Below are positions 1-8,973 of a DNA stretch of 34,145 nucleotides, in pieces. Origin of the DNA: Gammaproteobacteria bacterium (GTDB taxonomy: Bacteria > Pseudomonadota > Gammaproteobacteria > Pseudomonadales > Azotimanducaceae). The notes below the pieces were generated by a model. That model was not told where the DNA came from. It searched no databases and was given only the letters and a program-made list of their open reading frames with translations. Every line of letters starts with the position of its first letter. Within the stretch, counting starts at the first letter, position 1. The position numbers were made by a program, and so were the translations under genes. The stretch is from assembly GCA_004357385.1 (NCBI GenBank), contig SMWF01000002.1, forward strand, positions 1 to 34,145, given 5' to 3'.

Positions 1-365
1 GGCGTAACCTCGGCGATCAGCCGATACCCTACCGTCGGGATCGTCTGCACGAACTGGCGTTCGCTTTCGGTATCACCCAGCGCCTTGCGAACCATGAAGA
101 TCGCACGATCGAGATTTTCCGGACCGACGACCCGGCCACGCCACACCTCGTCCTCAAACTCCCGGCGGGTAACCGTATCGCCGTTGCGCTTGGCGAGACA
201 CACCAGGACTTCCATCGCCCGGGGCTCCACACTGTCGCGTTCGCCGTCGCGTACGACCGTGGATTGACGCGGCAGCACCTCGATGTCGCCCAGCCGGAAA
301 CCCTTGTCGAGATCGAACCCGACCCCGCTTGAATCCGGACGTTGTTCGTTGTCGTTATCGGTCAT
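1..365 (-). CDS. Winged-helix (CadC/ToxR-like) transcriptional regulator, N-terminal part
   Basis: Partial gene that runs off the left edge; about 121 residues are visible from the ATG at 365. After a short acidic leader, residues about 22-118 read as an OmpR/PhoB-type winged-helix DNA-binding domain. It has the PRAMEVLVCLAKRNG helix, the TRREFEDEVWRG turn, the recognition-helix region ENLDRAIFMVRKALGD, and the closing wing QTIPTVGYRLIAEV. With this domain at the extreme N-terminus and no receiver domain before it, the usual architecture is CadC/ToxR-like: DNA-binding domain, one membrane helix, then a periplasmic or TPR/beta-propeller sensor. That sensor part lies outside the window, so signal and targets are unknown. 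It is 54 bp downstream of the split-barrel gene on the same strand and could be co-transcribed with it. Confidence 0.85.
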   Translation of the reverse strand, partial: MTDNDNEQRPDSSGVGFDLDKGFRLGDIEVLPRQSTVVRDGERDSVEPRAMEVLVCLAKRNGDTVTRREFEDEVWRGRVVGPENLDRAIFMVRKALGDTESERQFVQTIPTVGYRLIAEVT

Positions 366-419
366 CGTGTCGAACCCGCCCCCAACAAAACTGCCGGAAG
401 AAGTTGCGAAACGCGTCAG

Positions 420-869
420 CTATCCACGCCAGACACGTTTGTTCAAGGTACCGAACATCTCCGAGAGTTCGACGCGCGACGGAATGACTCGAACCGCCAG
501 GAATTGTGGATCGTCCGGCCCGCTCATGCCGAAGTCCGTCAGATCGTAGTCGATGGCGTCCCAGGCATGCGCCCGCGTTTCATCGTCAGTACACAATTCG
601 GCACGGCCACGAACCAACACGTGAATAAAGTCCGGGGGCGCAACCTGGTATTGAATGTCAACGGAAGGGTTGTCCGACAGCTGCCGGGCTTTGGGCGTAT
701 CAGGGCCCGTCGCTATCCACAGCACATCGCCTTCCCAGGTCGGGTGAACGATACGGACCCGAGGTTCGTCTGCCCGCACGGTCGCCAGGGCACACCAGAT
801 GGCTTTCTTGCAAGCGGCGTCCACCTCAACAAAGAACGATTCTTTTTCATCGTCCGAAACGTTACTCAA
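420..869 (-). CDS. Pyridoxamine 5'-phosphate oxidase-fold (split barrel) protein
   Basis: 149 residues. The fold is recognised from the strand pattern CALATVRADEPRVRIVHPTWEGDVLWIATG, read as ALATV..PRVR.V.P.WEGD.LWIAT, followed by KARQLSDNPSVDIQY and the late strand FLAVRVIPSRVELSEMFG. These are typical of small general-stress-type flavin or F420-binding split-barrel proteins related to pyridoxamine phosphate oxidase. Such proteins bind FMN, F420 or haem and are usually cytosolic reductases or oxidases of unknown substrate; true PdxH is longer (about 210 residues) with a conserved C-terminal RxR segment that is absent here. The start is a TTG at 869 preceded by a GGGAG-type ribosome-binding site, the only reasonable start in frame. 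It lies 31 bp downstream of the carotenoid oxygenase and may share its transcript. Confidence 0.8.
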   Translation of the reverse strand: MSNVSDDEKESFFVEVDAACKKAIWCALATVRADEPRVRIVHPTWEGDVLWIATGPDTPKARQLSDNPSVDIQYQVAPPDFIHVLVRGRAELCTDDETRAHAWDAIDYDLTDFGMSGPDDPQFLAVRVIPSRVELSEMFGTLNKRVWRG

Positions 870-900
870 TGGCCTCTCCCCCGCGTACTAAGGCGATCAA

Positions 901-2310
901 TCAACCCGCGCCAGGTCGCCAGTTGCCGTGAAATCCCAGCGGCAGCCGATGATCGAGATAGGCTTTGGCAATCGGGCCCGCACTGACGTTCTGGGCGTCC
1001 AGAATCTGGAGATGACTGGCCTTGCGCTCGGCGTCGTAGACACTGGACAGCAGGTAGCCTTCACCTTCCTCGGCAGACGTCGACTTCGGCACAAAGATCG
1101 GTTCCGACGTCGCACACTGGGGTCCCGCGTCGTAGATATCGAATTTACCGGTCTTATGGTCGCGATGGCCAATGCTGCTGAACCCGCCGACGCCGCCCCC
1201 CAGTTCACCGCATGCGAGGTAGCCATGGCGGTAGTCCAAGCCGGCGTAGCGCTCGTCCAGTCGGGGAAACTCGCATGGCAGGTCGTCGAGGCGCTCACAT
1301 CTGTACTCATCGCTGTTCTGGGCCAGATCGAAGGTCCAGCGGGTCAGCCGCGGCACGGCCTTGTCAGGGTCGCCGGGAGTCCCGTCCGGCTTCGGAAACA
1401 AAGGCGCCTCTTCGAATTCACATACGTCACAGGTGATCACGTCGCCATTGGTGTGCGCATTCATCGGATGAAAGACGAAGGACGGGTCGCCCCTGAACCA
1501 ACGCATGTCCTCGACGGTACCGTTACGCGGCATGATGCCGATGTGCACGCCCTTCTCGGGCTCCCAGGCGTACACCGGTGCGCCGGTCATGGCACGTTCC
1601 ATGGATCCCGTGAGCGGCATGATCGGGAAGATCACGTGTTCGCGGGTCACCATAAAGTCGTGCACCATCGCCGCATAGGGCGCCTTGAACGTCTCCGACC
1701 GAGTCAGGTTGCCGTCCTTGTCGACCACGTGAAACGACATGTGCTCGGAGATCATGCCGTTGGCGTTGTAGCCGAACAGCAGCATTTCGCCGGTCTCCGG
1801 GTCGATCTTGGGATGAGCCGTCATCGGGCCGACCAGTTTGCCGCCAAAGTCCCACGTGCCCTTCGATTCCAGCGTCTGGGGGTCCAATTCGAACGGCGCG
1901 TGGGCCTCCTCCAATGCGAACAACTTGCCGCCGTGCCAGATGACATTGGTGTTGGCCAGGCCGTCGGTCTCCAGCCCCTGAACGCTCTCGTCCGAATCCA
2001 TCGGATTGAACGCAGCGAACAGCGATTCGCCCGCCTCGTGCTCCGTGTTCCACTTGATCGTCCGCGCCCATCGATTGCGATACCCGACCCGGCCGTTCTC
2101 AATGTAGAAACCGTGGATCATGCCGTCGCCGCCAAACCAGTGGTAATCACCCCGCGGCGCGAACTGCGGATTGGGACCGTTGCGATAGAACGTCCCGAAG
2201 AGATCCTTCGGCACTTCGCCTTCGATCACCAGATCCGGCGCTTCGCATTCCATATGGATTGGCGCGAATGCCCCCTCCAGGTTCGGGTGTTTGGGATAGG
2301 GCTTGGCCAT
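901..2310 (-). CDS. Carotenoid oxygenase family protein (RPE65/lignostilbene dioxygenase-like)
   Basis: 469 residues, the normal length for the family. It is a predicted non-haem Fe(II) dioxygenase that cleaves a double bond in carotenoids, apocarotenoids or stilbene-type aromatics. The four iron-ligand histidines of the seven-bladed propeller are all visible: H166 (MTAHPKID), H217 (MVHDFMVT), H281 (FHPMNAH) and H461 near the C-terminus (LGFHGNW). The family N-terminus is also clear, with GEVPKDLFGTFYRNGPNP followed by the HWFGGDGMIHGF loop. The ATG at 2310 has a strong AGGAG seven bases upstream. No carotenoid synthesis genes are near, so a lignostilbene or plant-derived phenylpropanoid substrate is as likely as a carotenoid. 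The gene is divergent from the VOC gene. Confidence 0.93.
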   Translation of the reverse strand: MAKPYPKHPNLEGAFAPIHMECEAPDLVIEGEVPKDLFGTFYRNGPNPQFAPRGDYHWFGGDGMIHGFYIENGRVGYRNRWARTIKWNTEHEAGESLFAAFNPMDSDESVQGLETDGLANTNVIWHGGKLFALEEAHAPFELDPQTLESKGTWDFGGKLVGPMTAHPKIDPETGEMLLFGYNANGMISEHMSFHVVDKDGNLTRSETFKAPYAAMVHDFMVTREHVIFPIMPLTGSMERAMTGAPVYAWEPEKGVHIGIMPRNGTVEDMRWFRGDPSFVFHPMNAHTNGDVITCDVCEFEEAPLFPKPDGTPGDPDKAVPRLTRWTFDLAQNSDEYRCERLDDLPCEFPRLDERYAGLDYRHGYLACGELGGGVGGFSSIGHRDHKTGKFDIYDAGPQCATSEPIFVPKSTSAEEGEGYLLSSVYDAERKASHLQILDAQNVSAGPIAKAYLDHRLPLGFHGNWRPGAG

Positions 2311-2352
2311 CGTCGAACTCCTGAGCGGTCACATGTCAGTTTCTCAGACGCC

Positions 2353-2381
2353 AATATAGCATTCGCTGCGAAACCCGCGAA
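2353..2381 (-). promoter_or_regulatory. Possible promoter of the carotenoid oxygenase gene
   Basis: On the minus strand TATATT (2358-2353) matches the sigma70 -10 hexamer at 5 of 6 positions. A weak -35 candidate TTCGCG (2381-2376) lies 17 bp upstream. It would give a leader of about 35 nt before the ATG at 2310. The -35 match is poor. Confidence 0.3.
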
Positions 2382-2430
2382 CATGATCCCCGCTTCTCGT
2401 TTAGACTTGCCCAACTGGTCGAGGAAGCAA

Positions 2431-3366
2431 ATGTCCAACCGACTTCGCACTGCCGCGCTGATCATTTCGATGTTGGTCGTCCGGCCAGCATTGTCTGCCG
2501 AACAAACCACGCCTGGACCCCTGCCACCCCTGACCGAACCGCCAACTCACGAGGTGCTGACTGGAAAATTCGTCTGGGGTGATCTGTTCACCAGCGACGT
2601 CGAATTGAGCCGTGCCTTCTACGAGCGACTGTTCGGCTGGCAGTGGGTGGTCATCAGCGAGCCACCCCGGAGCTATGGAATGTTGTACGCCGAAGGGATT
2701 CCGGTTGCCGGGATCGTGCACCGGGCGCCCATCACGGGGACCGCGGGCTACGGCCGTTGGGTGCACTACGTGTCAGTTGAGGACGTATCCGCTGCACAGC
2801 AACTGACACGGCGGCGCGGCGGCCGCGTTCTGTTGGCCCGCCAACAGGTTCTCGATCGTGGTGAGTTCGCCGTGGTTGCCGATCCGGACAGCGCCATATT
2901 CGGGCTCATGCGCTCATCCAGTGGCGATCCCGGCGACTATCGCGCGGCCGTGGGTGAATGGATGTGGCATCAGCTCTTTACGCGAAATCCCGCCACCGCA
3001 GCGGGTTTCTACAAATCCCTGGTCGGCTACTCTGCGTCCGACCGTCCCGATTCCCACAACATCGTCGATCTGGTGCTCACCAGCACCGGCTACGCTCGGG
3101 CCAGCATTGGCGCGCTCCCGGAGAATTCCAAGGCGTCTCCCACCTGGGTGGGTTTCATCCGGGTCGCCGACGTCGCCGCAATCATCGCCAAGGTCCGCGA
3201 TCTCGGCGGAGAAGTGCTCTACCAATCAGTCGTCGAGAGTAGTGACCTCGCGATCATCGCCGACCCCAACGGCGCAACGCTCGGCCTGCTGCGGTGGGAC
3301 TACCGCGAACCGGAACATGTATTGGATCCCGAGTCGCCCGATCCAATCGTGGCAGCACAACGATGA
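2431..3366 (+). CDS. Exported double-VOC (glyoxalase-fold) domain protein
   Basis: 311 residues from the ATG at 2431, which has GAGGAAG just upstream. Residues 1-23 are a Sec signal peptide (hydrophobic core AALIISMLVV, cleavage near ALSA|EQ). Two vicinal-oxygen-chelate domains follow. The first starts at GKFVWGDLFTSDVELSRAFY and ends at FAVVADPDSAIFGLM. The second starts at WMWHQLFTRNPATAAGFY and ends at DLAIIADPNGATLGLLRW. VOC proteins include glyoxalases, extradiol dioxygenases and antibiotic-binding proteins; metal-ligand positions cannot be assigned with confidence here and the substrate is unknown. A periplasmic double-VOC protein is less usual than the cytosolic ones. Its stop codon overlaps the start of the next gene (ATGA), so the two are probably translationally coupled. 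Confidence 0.85.
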   Translation: MSNRLRTAALIISMLVVRPALSAEQTTPGPLPPLTEPPTHEVLTGKFVWGDLFTSDVELSRAFYERLFGWQWVVISEPPRSYGMLYAEGIPVAGIVHRAPITGTAGYGRWVHYVSVEDVSAAQQLTRRRGGRVLLARQQVLDRGEFAVVADPDSAIFGLMRSSSGDPGDYRAAVGEWMWHQLFTRNPATAAGFYKSLVGYSASDRPDSHNIVDLVLTSTGYARASIGALPENSKASPTWVGFIRVADVAAIIAKVRDLGGEVLYQSVVESSDLAIIADPNGATLGLLRWDYREPEHVLDPESPDPIVAAQR

Positions 3367-3653
3367 CCAAGGTACTCGCCGCCGTTGCGTTCGCCGCTGG
3401 CCTCCTGCTGGTTCCCGGATGCGAGTCGAGTGGCGGTTACTCCGGATCTTCTACCCGGGTGAGCGTGGGCTACTATGGCGGTTCGGGCTGGTACGACCCC
3501 TATTACCGGAATCGCTGTTGTTACGGCGGTGTCGTCGTGCGGCCGCCGCGTCACAGACCTCCGGGATATAGACCGCCGGGACACAGACCGGGACACCTGC
3601 CTTCCGGGCCGCGGCCATCACGCCCTGCGACACGACCGGCTATGCGACGCTGA
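3363..3653 (+). CDS. Small Gly/Tyr- and Pro/Arg-rich putative lipoprotein
   Basis: 96 residues, starting at the ATG that overlaps the upstream VOC stop by four bases. The N-terminus MTKVLAAVAFAAGLLLVPGC looks like a lipoprotein signal with Cys20 as the lipidated residue; the proline at -2 makes the lipobox atypical. The mature part has a Gly/Ser/Tyr-rich segment with a CC pair, then a basic tail of RPPG-type repeats (RPPGYRPPGHRPG). It has no recognisable domain. Similar low-complexity small exported proteins are common in proteobacteria and are usually left as hypothetical. Coupling to the VOC gene suggests a shared place in the envelope. Confidence 0.7.
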   Translation: MTKVLAAVAFAAGLLLVPGCESSGGYSGSSTRVSVGYYGGSGWYDPYYRNRCCYGGVVVRPPRHRPPGYRPPGHRPGHLPSGPRPSRPATRPAMRR

Positions 3654-3674
3654 CAATTCTCATTGTAACCAACC

Positions 3675-5180
3675 TCACGACTGGTGCATGAACCGCTTGA
3701 CCAACGGCGCGGTCAACATCACCAGCAGGCCGACCACGACGGCGACCTGGGCCAGAAACGAGAACATCTCGGCATACACCGGCAAACTCGTCACCGCATC
3801 GACCGTCGTGCCGACATCCACGTCAACGCTTGCGGCGCGAGCGATCAACCCGGCGACGTAGTGCGAAAAGGCGCTGGACAGGAACCAGACGCCCATCATC
3901 AAGCCCGCCACCCGGGGCACCGACAACTTCGTCACCATGGACAACCCCACCGGCGAAAGGCACAGCTCTCCGGTGGTATGCAGCAGATAGGCAAGCACCA
4001 GCCACGCCAGGCTCACCACGCCGTGCTCGTCCGCCTGGCTGGCACCGTACACCAGCGCCGCAAACCCCAGCCCGACCTGCACCACGCCAAGGCCAAACTT
4101 CGCCGGCGTGCTCGGTTCCCAGCCACGCTTCGAAAGGACCACCCATCCCCAGGAGAACAGCGGCGCCAACAAAATGATGAAGGCGGGATTCAGCGATTGA
4201 AACTGGGACGCCTGCAGGGACAGACCCAGCACAGTCTTATCGACATTACGCTCAGTAAACAGATTCAGCGAAGTACCGGCCTGTTCGAACAGCGACCAGA
4301 ACACCACCGATACAACCGTCAGGTAGAGCACGACCAACATCCGGTCGCGTTCTTCACGATCGCAGCGCGTGAACGAGAACCACAGGATTCCAAGGACCGT
4401 AACGGCAGCGGCGGCAATCAACAGATCGCCGACCAACGATCGCCACTGCATCAACTGCCACGCCACCAGCACCGCCGCGAGCCCGCACGCATAGATCGTC
4501 AGCTCACGCGAAACGCCGAACCGGGTCGACGTTGCCAACAGGCCAGCATCGGGTGGCTTTCCTGCCTGTCCAAACAGGTGCTGACCACGGATGAAGGTCA
4601 CCAATCCTGCCAGCATCCCGATTCCGGCCAGACCAAAGCCGTAACCCCAGCCATAGGTCTGACCGAGGTAGCCGCAAACCAGCGAGGCGGTCATCGCGCC
4701 CACGTTGATCCCCATGTAGAAGATCGTGAATCCGCCATCCCTGCGCGGATCCTCACTGGAATACAGCTGACCCACGATGCTCGAGATGCTCGGCTTTAGA
4801 AATCCCACCCCGATAATGATGAAGGCCAGGGACAGATAGAACGTCTGCAACGCAGCGTCGTCACGCACGGCAGCACCCGCAACAACCCGGGCCGGGCTCC
4901 CTTCCAGGGCCATGCCGAAATGGCCGATGCACAACAAAATGGCGCCGAATACCACCGCCTTGCGAAACCCCAGGAAGCGGTCGGCAACGAGCCCACCGAG
5001 CACCGGCATGAGATAAACGAGCGCCCCGTAACTGGCGTAGATACCCGCCGCTTCGCCATCACCAAACAGGAAGTGCTGCGTGAGATAGAAAATAAGTAAG
5101 GCGCGCATGCCGTAGAAGCTGAAGCGCTCCCACATCTCGGCAAAGAACAGCACGAACAAACCACGCGGATGTCCGAGCAA
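3675..5180 (-). CDS. POT/PTR family proton-dependent oligopeptide transporter
   Basis: About 501 residues, a polytopic inner-membrane proton symporter for di- and tripeptides. The family signature ExxERF is present at the start of helix 1 (AEMWERFSFYGMRALL, E15 to F20), and the second PTR2 signature is seen as FYMGINVGAM. Roughly twelve or more hydrophobic helices follow, and LCLSPVGLSMVTKL matches the conserved helix-10 region. The reading frame stays open well upstream, but that part overlaps the GMC gene and does not look like protein. The most likely start is TTG at 5180, with AGAGGT six bases upstream, 16 bp after the GMC stop; a TTG at 5210 is an alternative. It is the last gene of the catabolic operon, so it may import the substrate. 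Confidence 0.88.
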   Translation of the reverse strand: MLGHPRGLFVLFFAEMWERFSFYGMRALLIFYLTQHFLFGDGEAAGIYASYGALVYLMPVLGGLVADRFLGFRKAVVFGAILLCIGHFGMALEGSPARVVAGAAVRDDAALQTFYLSLAFIIIGVGFLKPSISSIVGQLYSSEDPRRDGGFTIFYMGINVGAMTASLVCGYLGQTYGWGYGFGLAGIGMLAGLVTFIRGQHLFGQAGKPPDAGLLATSTRFGVSRELTIYACGLAAVLVAWQLMQWRSLVGDLLIAAAAVTVLGILWFSFTRCDREERDRMLVVLYLTVVSVVFWSLFEQAGTSLNLFTERNVDKTVLGLSLQASQFQSLNPAFIILLAPLFSWGWVVLSKRGWEPSTPAKFGLGVVQVGLGFAALVYGASQADEHGVVSLAWLVLAYLLHTTGELCLSPVGLSMVTKLSVPRVAGLMMGVWFLSSAFSHYVAGLIARAASVDVDVGTTVDAVTSLPVYAEMFSFLAQVAVVVGLLVMLTAPLVKRFMHQS

Positions 5181-5196
5181 GGTTACCTCTGCCTGT

Positions 5197-6810
5197 TCAG
5201 CCCCGTTCAAGAATGATATCCGCGGCTCGCCAGCCAAGCGCCATGGCCGGCCCATTCGTATTGCCGGAAACCAGCGACGGCATGACGGAACAATCGGCGA
5301 CCCGCAACCCGTCCGTGCCGCGCACCCGGAGCCGATGATCCACCACCGACTCGTCATCACGTCCCATGCGGCAGGTAGCGACGCCATGCAGCCCGCTGGT
5401 CGACAGGCGCCGCACCGCGTCGAGTATCTCATCGTCGGACCGACAATCCGGGCCGGGGATCAGTTCTTCACCCACGATGCCGCGCAACGCAGGCTGCCGC
5501 ACGTAATTTCGCATGTACTTCACCATGCCGATGAGGGCCTGCTGATCGTAATGCGTAGTCAGCCAGTTCGGGATAATTCGAGGCGGCTGGTCGGGGTCCG
5601 CGGATTGAATCATCACCGTACCTTCGCTGGTCAGGTTCAACAGTTGCCCGTAGATGGTCAGACCCGGTTCGCGGCCGGGTTGGTTCACCCGGACAGGGAA
5701 GTTGTCGTCGCTATGTCCATAGCTGAAAGCGCCCAGGTACAGCTGGGTGTCCGGGCGGTTCGCGCCGGGTGCGGTCTTTGCGAATGCGCCCACTTCGAAC
5801 AACCCGGTGGCCATTGGGCCGTCGTGAAACAGGTAATAGCGCAGCACGCTGCGCACCAGACCAATACCGCGAAACCGGTGGTTAAGCCCAGCCGAACCGA
5901 GCAGGCGATGGGGCATGGAAAAGCCAAGGTGTTCGCGCATCCGCCGACCCACGTCCGGGCTGTCGTGCAGCACCTCGATGCCGACGCTGCGCAGATGCGC
6001 CTGTGGCCCGATCCCCGAGAGCTGCAGAATTTTAGGGGAGAGCAACGTGCCGGCGCACAGCACAATCTCGCGGTTCGCCCTGAAGATTTGTTCCGCGCCA
6101 TCGACCCTGCAACTCACCGCAACGGCTCGACGCCCGTCGAACATCACCCGGTCGACGTGGGCGCCCGATTGCACACGCAGGTTCTTGCGTCCCCGCGCGC
6201 TGTCCAGAAAGACGCCCGCGGCGCTCTGCCGACGCCCCTTACTGATGTTGTGGGCATAGTAGCCAACCCCTTCCAGATCTTCCTGATTGAGGTCGTCCGT
6301 GCGCTTCAGTCCCAGCTCTTCCCCCGCCTGGATCATCGCTTCAGCGACCGGGTAGCGCAGCTTGCCGGTGGTGATCTTGAGCGGTCCGCCCGCTCCACGG
6401 TGCTCCGCCGGTCCCAGCTCGTGATCCTCAATCGCCTTATAGGCCGCCTTCATCTCCGCCCAGCCCCAGCCGGGACCGCCGAGCGCATTCCACTCCTGGT
6501 AATCCTCGGGGTGGCCCCGCGAGTAAATCATGCCGTTGATCGAGCTCGAGCCGCCCAACACCTTGCCGCGAATCCAGACTTCGCTGGCCGGCAGGTCCGG
6601 TGCCCGTGGTTGATCGATGGGAAAGAACCAGGTGAAGCGCGGGTCTTCAACCAGCTTCGCCATACCCTTCGGCATGCGCACGAACGGGTGGCGATCGGAG
6701 CCACCGGCCTCCAGCAGCAAGACGCGGTGTTCGCTCGATTCCGTCAATCGGTTGGCCAGCACACAACCTGCGGAGCCTGCGCCCACAATGATGTAATCGA
6801 ATTCGCTCAC
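5197..6810 (-). CDS. GMC family FAD-dependent oxidoreductase (choline dehydrogenase-like)
   Basis: 537 residues. The N-terminus has the FAD dinucleotide fold DYIIVGAGSAGCVLANRL. The first GMC signature is seen as GKVLGGSSSINGMIYSRG and the second as LCAGTLLSPKILQLSGIGP. Near the C-terminus GLHGVATCRMG supplies the catalytic His and SLVSGNTNGPAMALG the partner Asn region. Members oxidise alcohols to aldehydes (choline, glucose, long-chain or polyethylene-glycol alcohols); substrate cannot be told from sequence alone. The start is a GTG at 6810 overlapping the stop of the upstream dehydratase (GTGA), so translation is coupled. The context of CoA-transferase and lyase genes suggests oxidation of an alcohol group in a small organic acid or alcohol. 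Confidence 0.92.
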   Translation of the reverse strand: MSEFDYIIVGAGSAGCVLANRLTESSEHRVLLLEAGGSDRHPFVRMPKGMAKLVEDPRFTWFFPIDQPRAPDLPASEVWIRGKVLGGSSSINGMIYSRGHPEDYQEWNALGGPGWGWAEMKAAYKAIEDHELGPAEHRGAGGPLKITTGKLRYPVAEAMIQAGEELGLKRTDDLNQEDLEGVGYYAHNISKGRRQSAAGVFLDSARGRKNLRVQSGAHVDRVMFDGRRAVAVSCRVDGAEQIFRANREIVLCAGTLLSPKILQLSGIGPQAHLRSVGIEVLHDSPDVGRRMREHLGFSMPHRLLGSAGLNHRFRGIGLVRSVLRYYLFHDGPMATGLFEVGAFAKTAPGANRPDTQLYLGAFSYGHSDDNFPVRVNQPGREPGLTIYGQLLNLTSEGTVMIQSADPDQPPRIIPNWLTTHYDQQALIGMVKYMRNYVRQPALRGIVGEELIPGPDCRSDDEILDAVRRLSTSGLHGVATCRMGRDDESVVDHRLRVRGTDGLRVADCSVMPSLVSGNTNGPAMALGWRAADIILERG

Positions 6811-7784
6811 GTCGGCACCACACCCCCATCTGCGTTGCCGCCGGACAATATCACGCCCACCGATTGCCCCCTCACGCGATCCGGGTCTTCCAGCATGGCG
6901 GCGAGCGGCACCGCCGCTGAGGGCTCCACCACCAGTTTCATGCGATCCATGATCAGATACTGGGCCCGTCGAATCGCTTTTTCGGACGCCAATACCACAC
7001 GGACCTCGTGATCACGCAGAATGCGGAAAGTGAGCGGGCTCAGCGACGTCTGCAAGCCATCCGCGATGGTATCGGGTGAATTCATTGGCTGGCGCGTGCC
7101 AGCCTCCATGGAGCGCCAGGCATCGTCGGCGTTGGCTGGTTCCGCCGCGATCACCGACGACTTCGGATACTGCGCGGCCACAACGATCGCCGAACCGCTC
7201 GCAAGTCCACCACCACCCACCGGCACCCACAGCTGGTCCAGATCGCCTGCGTCCTCCAGCAGTTCGAGCGCGGCCGTGCCTTGCCCCGCGATCACGCGCG
7301 GATCATCGAACGGCGGCACATAGTGGGCGCCGGTCTCCTCGAGAACGCCTGCCAGTGTCGACTCCCGCGACGCCAGCGTCGGTGCGCAGTCGATGATGTT
7401 GGCATGCCAGCGAACAATCGCATCACGTTTGCTGCGTACCGCCGATTCAGGCACCACAACGTAAGCGGAAATGCCCCGCTCGGCAGCAGCCATCGCCAAC
7501 GCGGCACCGTGATTGCCCGAGGAGTGCGTCGCCACGCCCCGACTCGCTTGTCGCTCACCGAGCCCGAGCACCGCATTGAAGGCGCCGCGGACCTTGAACG
7601 CGCCGCTGCGCTGGAGGTTTTCACACTTGAAAACCAGTTCGGCCGAGGTCAGTTCGTTGAGACTCCGGCTGGTCATGATCGGCGTGCGATGCACATGACG
7701 AGCGATCCGTTCACGCGCCGCCAGCACGTCCCCGAAGGACGGCGGCGCGGCTTCAGACCACGGAATCGTCACGAAGGTCGGCAA
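6807..7784 (-). CDS. PLP-dependent threonine/serine dehydratase-like enzyme
   Basis: About 325 residues, fold-type II PLP enzyme. The lysine that binds PLP is K64 in RSGAFKVRGAFN. The phosphate-binding glycine loop appears as VPVGGGGLASG, and the C-terminal SGGN motif (VILSGGNADGG) is present. There is no C-terminal ACT domain, so it resembles catabolic threonine dehydratase, serine racemase or 3-hydroxyaspartate dehydratase rather than the regulated biosynthetic IlvA. The likely start is TTG at 7784, which overlaps the CoA-transferase end by 32 bp; GTG at 7772 is possible, and neither has a clear ribosome-binding site. It sits inside the overlapping operon, which implies co-expression with the CoA-transferase and GMC oxidoreductase. 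Confidence 0.88.
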   Translation of the reverse strand: MPTFVTIPWSEAAPPSFGDVLAARERIARHVHRTPIMTSRSLNELTSAELVFKCENLQRSGAFKVRGAFNAVLGLGERQASRGVATHSSGNHGAALAMAAAERGISAYVVVPESAVRSKRDAIVRWHANIIDCAPTLASRESTLAGVLEETGAHYVPPFDDPRVIAGQGTAALELLEDAGDLDQLWVPVGGGGLASGSAIVVAAQYPKSSVIAAEPANADDAWRSMEAGTRQPMNSPDTIADGLQTSLSPLTFRILRDHEVRVVLASEKAIRRAQYLIMDRMKLVVEPSAAVPLAAMLEDPDRVRGQSVGVILSGGNADGGVVPT

Positions 7785-8973
7785 GCTCTTCGGCGGTCAA
7801 ACCCAGCAGTTCCCGGTACACCTCTTCGCTGTGGGCGCCCAGCGCTGGTCCCGGCCAGCGGACCGTCCCCTGGGTCCTGGACAGGCGTGGAAACACATTC
7901 TGCATCTTGAGGTTCTGAAACTCGGGATGCTCGACATCGATGACCGAGTTGCGCGCCTGGTACTGGGGGTCTTCCAGCATGTCAGGGGCGCGAAAGATCC
8001 TTCCGGCAGGTACACCTTCGCGCGCAAGCACAGCGAGCAGATCATCGGCCTCGAGGGTACGACTCCAGGCACCGATCAAGTCGTCGAGCTCCTGCTGGTG
8101 CTCACCCCGCGCCACGTGATCCTTGAAGCGCTCATCGTCAGCGAGTTCCGGTTGCTCCATGGCCTGCGCCAGACGTCGAAAAACCGAGTCCTGATTGGCA
8201 CCCATGACGATCATTTCGCTGCCACGCGTGGGATACACGTTCGAGGGCGCGGTTTTCGGTAGAATCGCGCCGCTGCGTTCGCGGATCAGGCCTGCCTCCG
8301 TGTACTCCGGGATGGTGGATTCCATCATCGCCAGCACGGCCTCGTAGATCGCCGAATCGACGACTTGACCGAGGCCGCTGGTGCTCCGTTCATGCAGCGC
8401 TGCCAGTGCGCCGACACAGGCGAAAGTGGCCGCGAGAGAGTCGCCAATCGACAGCCCCGCCCTGGTCGGCGGCCGGTCGGGGTCGCCCGCGAGATAGCGC
8501 AGCCCACCCATGGCTTCGCCCACGGAACCGTACCCCGCCCGCTGGGCGTAGGGGCCGGTCTGGCCGAAGCCCGAAACCCGGACGTAAACCAGTCCCGGAT
8601 TCAGCGCCAGCAATTCGTCCGGCCCAAGTCCCCATTTCTCCATCGTTCCGGGGCGGAAATTCTCGATCAGTACATCGGCCCGCTCGACCAACTTCTTGAG
8701 CAGTTCCTGACCCCGCGCGTCACGCAGATTGAGGGTCACGCTCTTTTTGTTGCGCGCAATCACCGACCACCAGACGGCGATCCCACGGCCCCACTCGCGC
8801 ATTGCATCGCCCACCCCGGGGGGTTCGATCTTGATCACCTCGGCACCCATGTCGCCCAACAGCTGGCCGCAGAACGGCCCCGCAATCAGCTGACCGAGCT
8901 CCAGCACCCGCAGATCTTTCAGTGGGCCCTCGTTCTCCGGTGGAGAGTTCTCCTGTGGTGAGTCGTTACGCAT
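7753..8973 (-). CDS. CaiB/BaiF family (type III) CoA-transferase
   Basis: About 406 residues. The family start is clear: LKDLRVLELGQLIAGPFCG and then AEVIKIEPPGVGDAMREWG. The segment IENFRPGTMEKWGLG is typical, and the catalytic Asp (formyl-CoA transferase Asp169 equivalent) is probably D178 in GLSIGDSLAATFA. Such enzymes move CoA from an acyl-CoA such as succinyl-CoA to a carboxylic acid through an aspartyl anhydride. ATG at 8973 has GGTGG eight bases upstream and overlaps the lyase by 8 bp; GTG at 8985 would add four residues. Next to an HMG-CoA-lyase-type gene, a role in activating HMG, citramalate or a related 3-hydroxy-diacid for cleavage is plausible, as in succinyl-CoA-dependent diacid CoA-transferases. 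This is inference. Confidence 0.92.
   Translation of the reverse strand: MRNDSPQENSPPENEGPLKDLRVLELGQLIAGPFCGQLLGDMGAEVIKIEPPGVGDAMREWGRGIAVWWSVIARNKKSVTLNLRDARGQELLKKLVERADVLIENFRPGTMEKWGLGPDELLALNPGLVYVRVSGFGQTGPYAQRAGYGSVGEAMGGLRYLAGDPDRPPTRAGLSIGDSLAATFACVGALAALHERSTSGLGQVVDSAIYEAVLAMMESTIPEYTEAGLIRERSGAILPKTAPSNVYPTRGSEMIVMGANQDSVFRRLAQAMEQPELADDERFKDHVARGEHQQELDDLIGAWSRTLEADDLLAVLAREGVPAGRIFRAPDMLEDPQYQARNSVIDVEHPEFQNLKMQNVFPRLSRTQGTVRWPGPALGAHSEEVYRELLGLTAEELADLRDDSVV

Noticed and set aside
928-2430. Long plus-strand open frame running into the VOC gene, apparently an 812-residue protein
   Set aside because: The first 501 codons are antisense to the carotenoid oxygenase, whose family motifs are clear. 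The VOC gene has its own ATG, ribosome-binding site and signal peptide at 2431.
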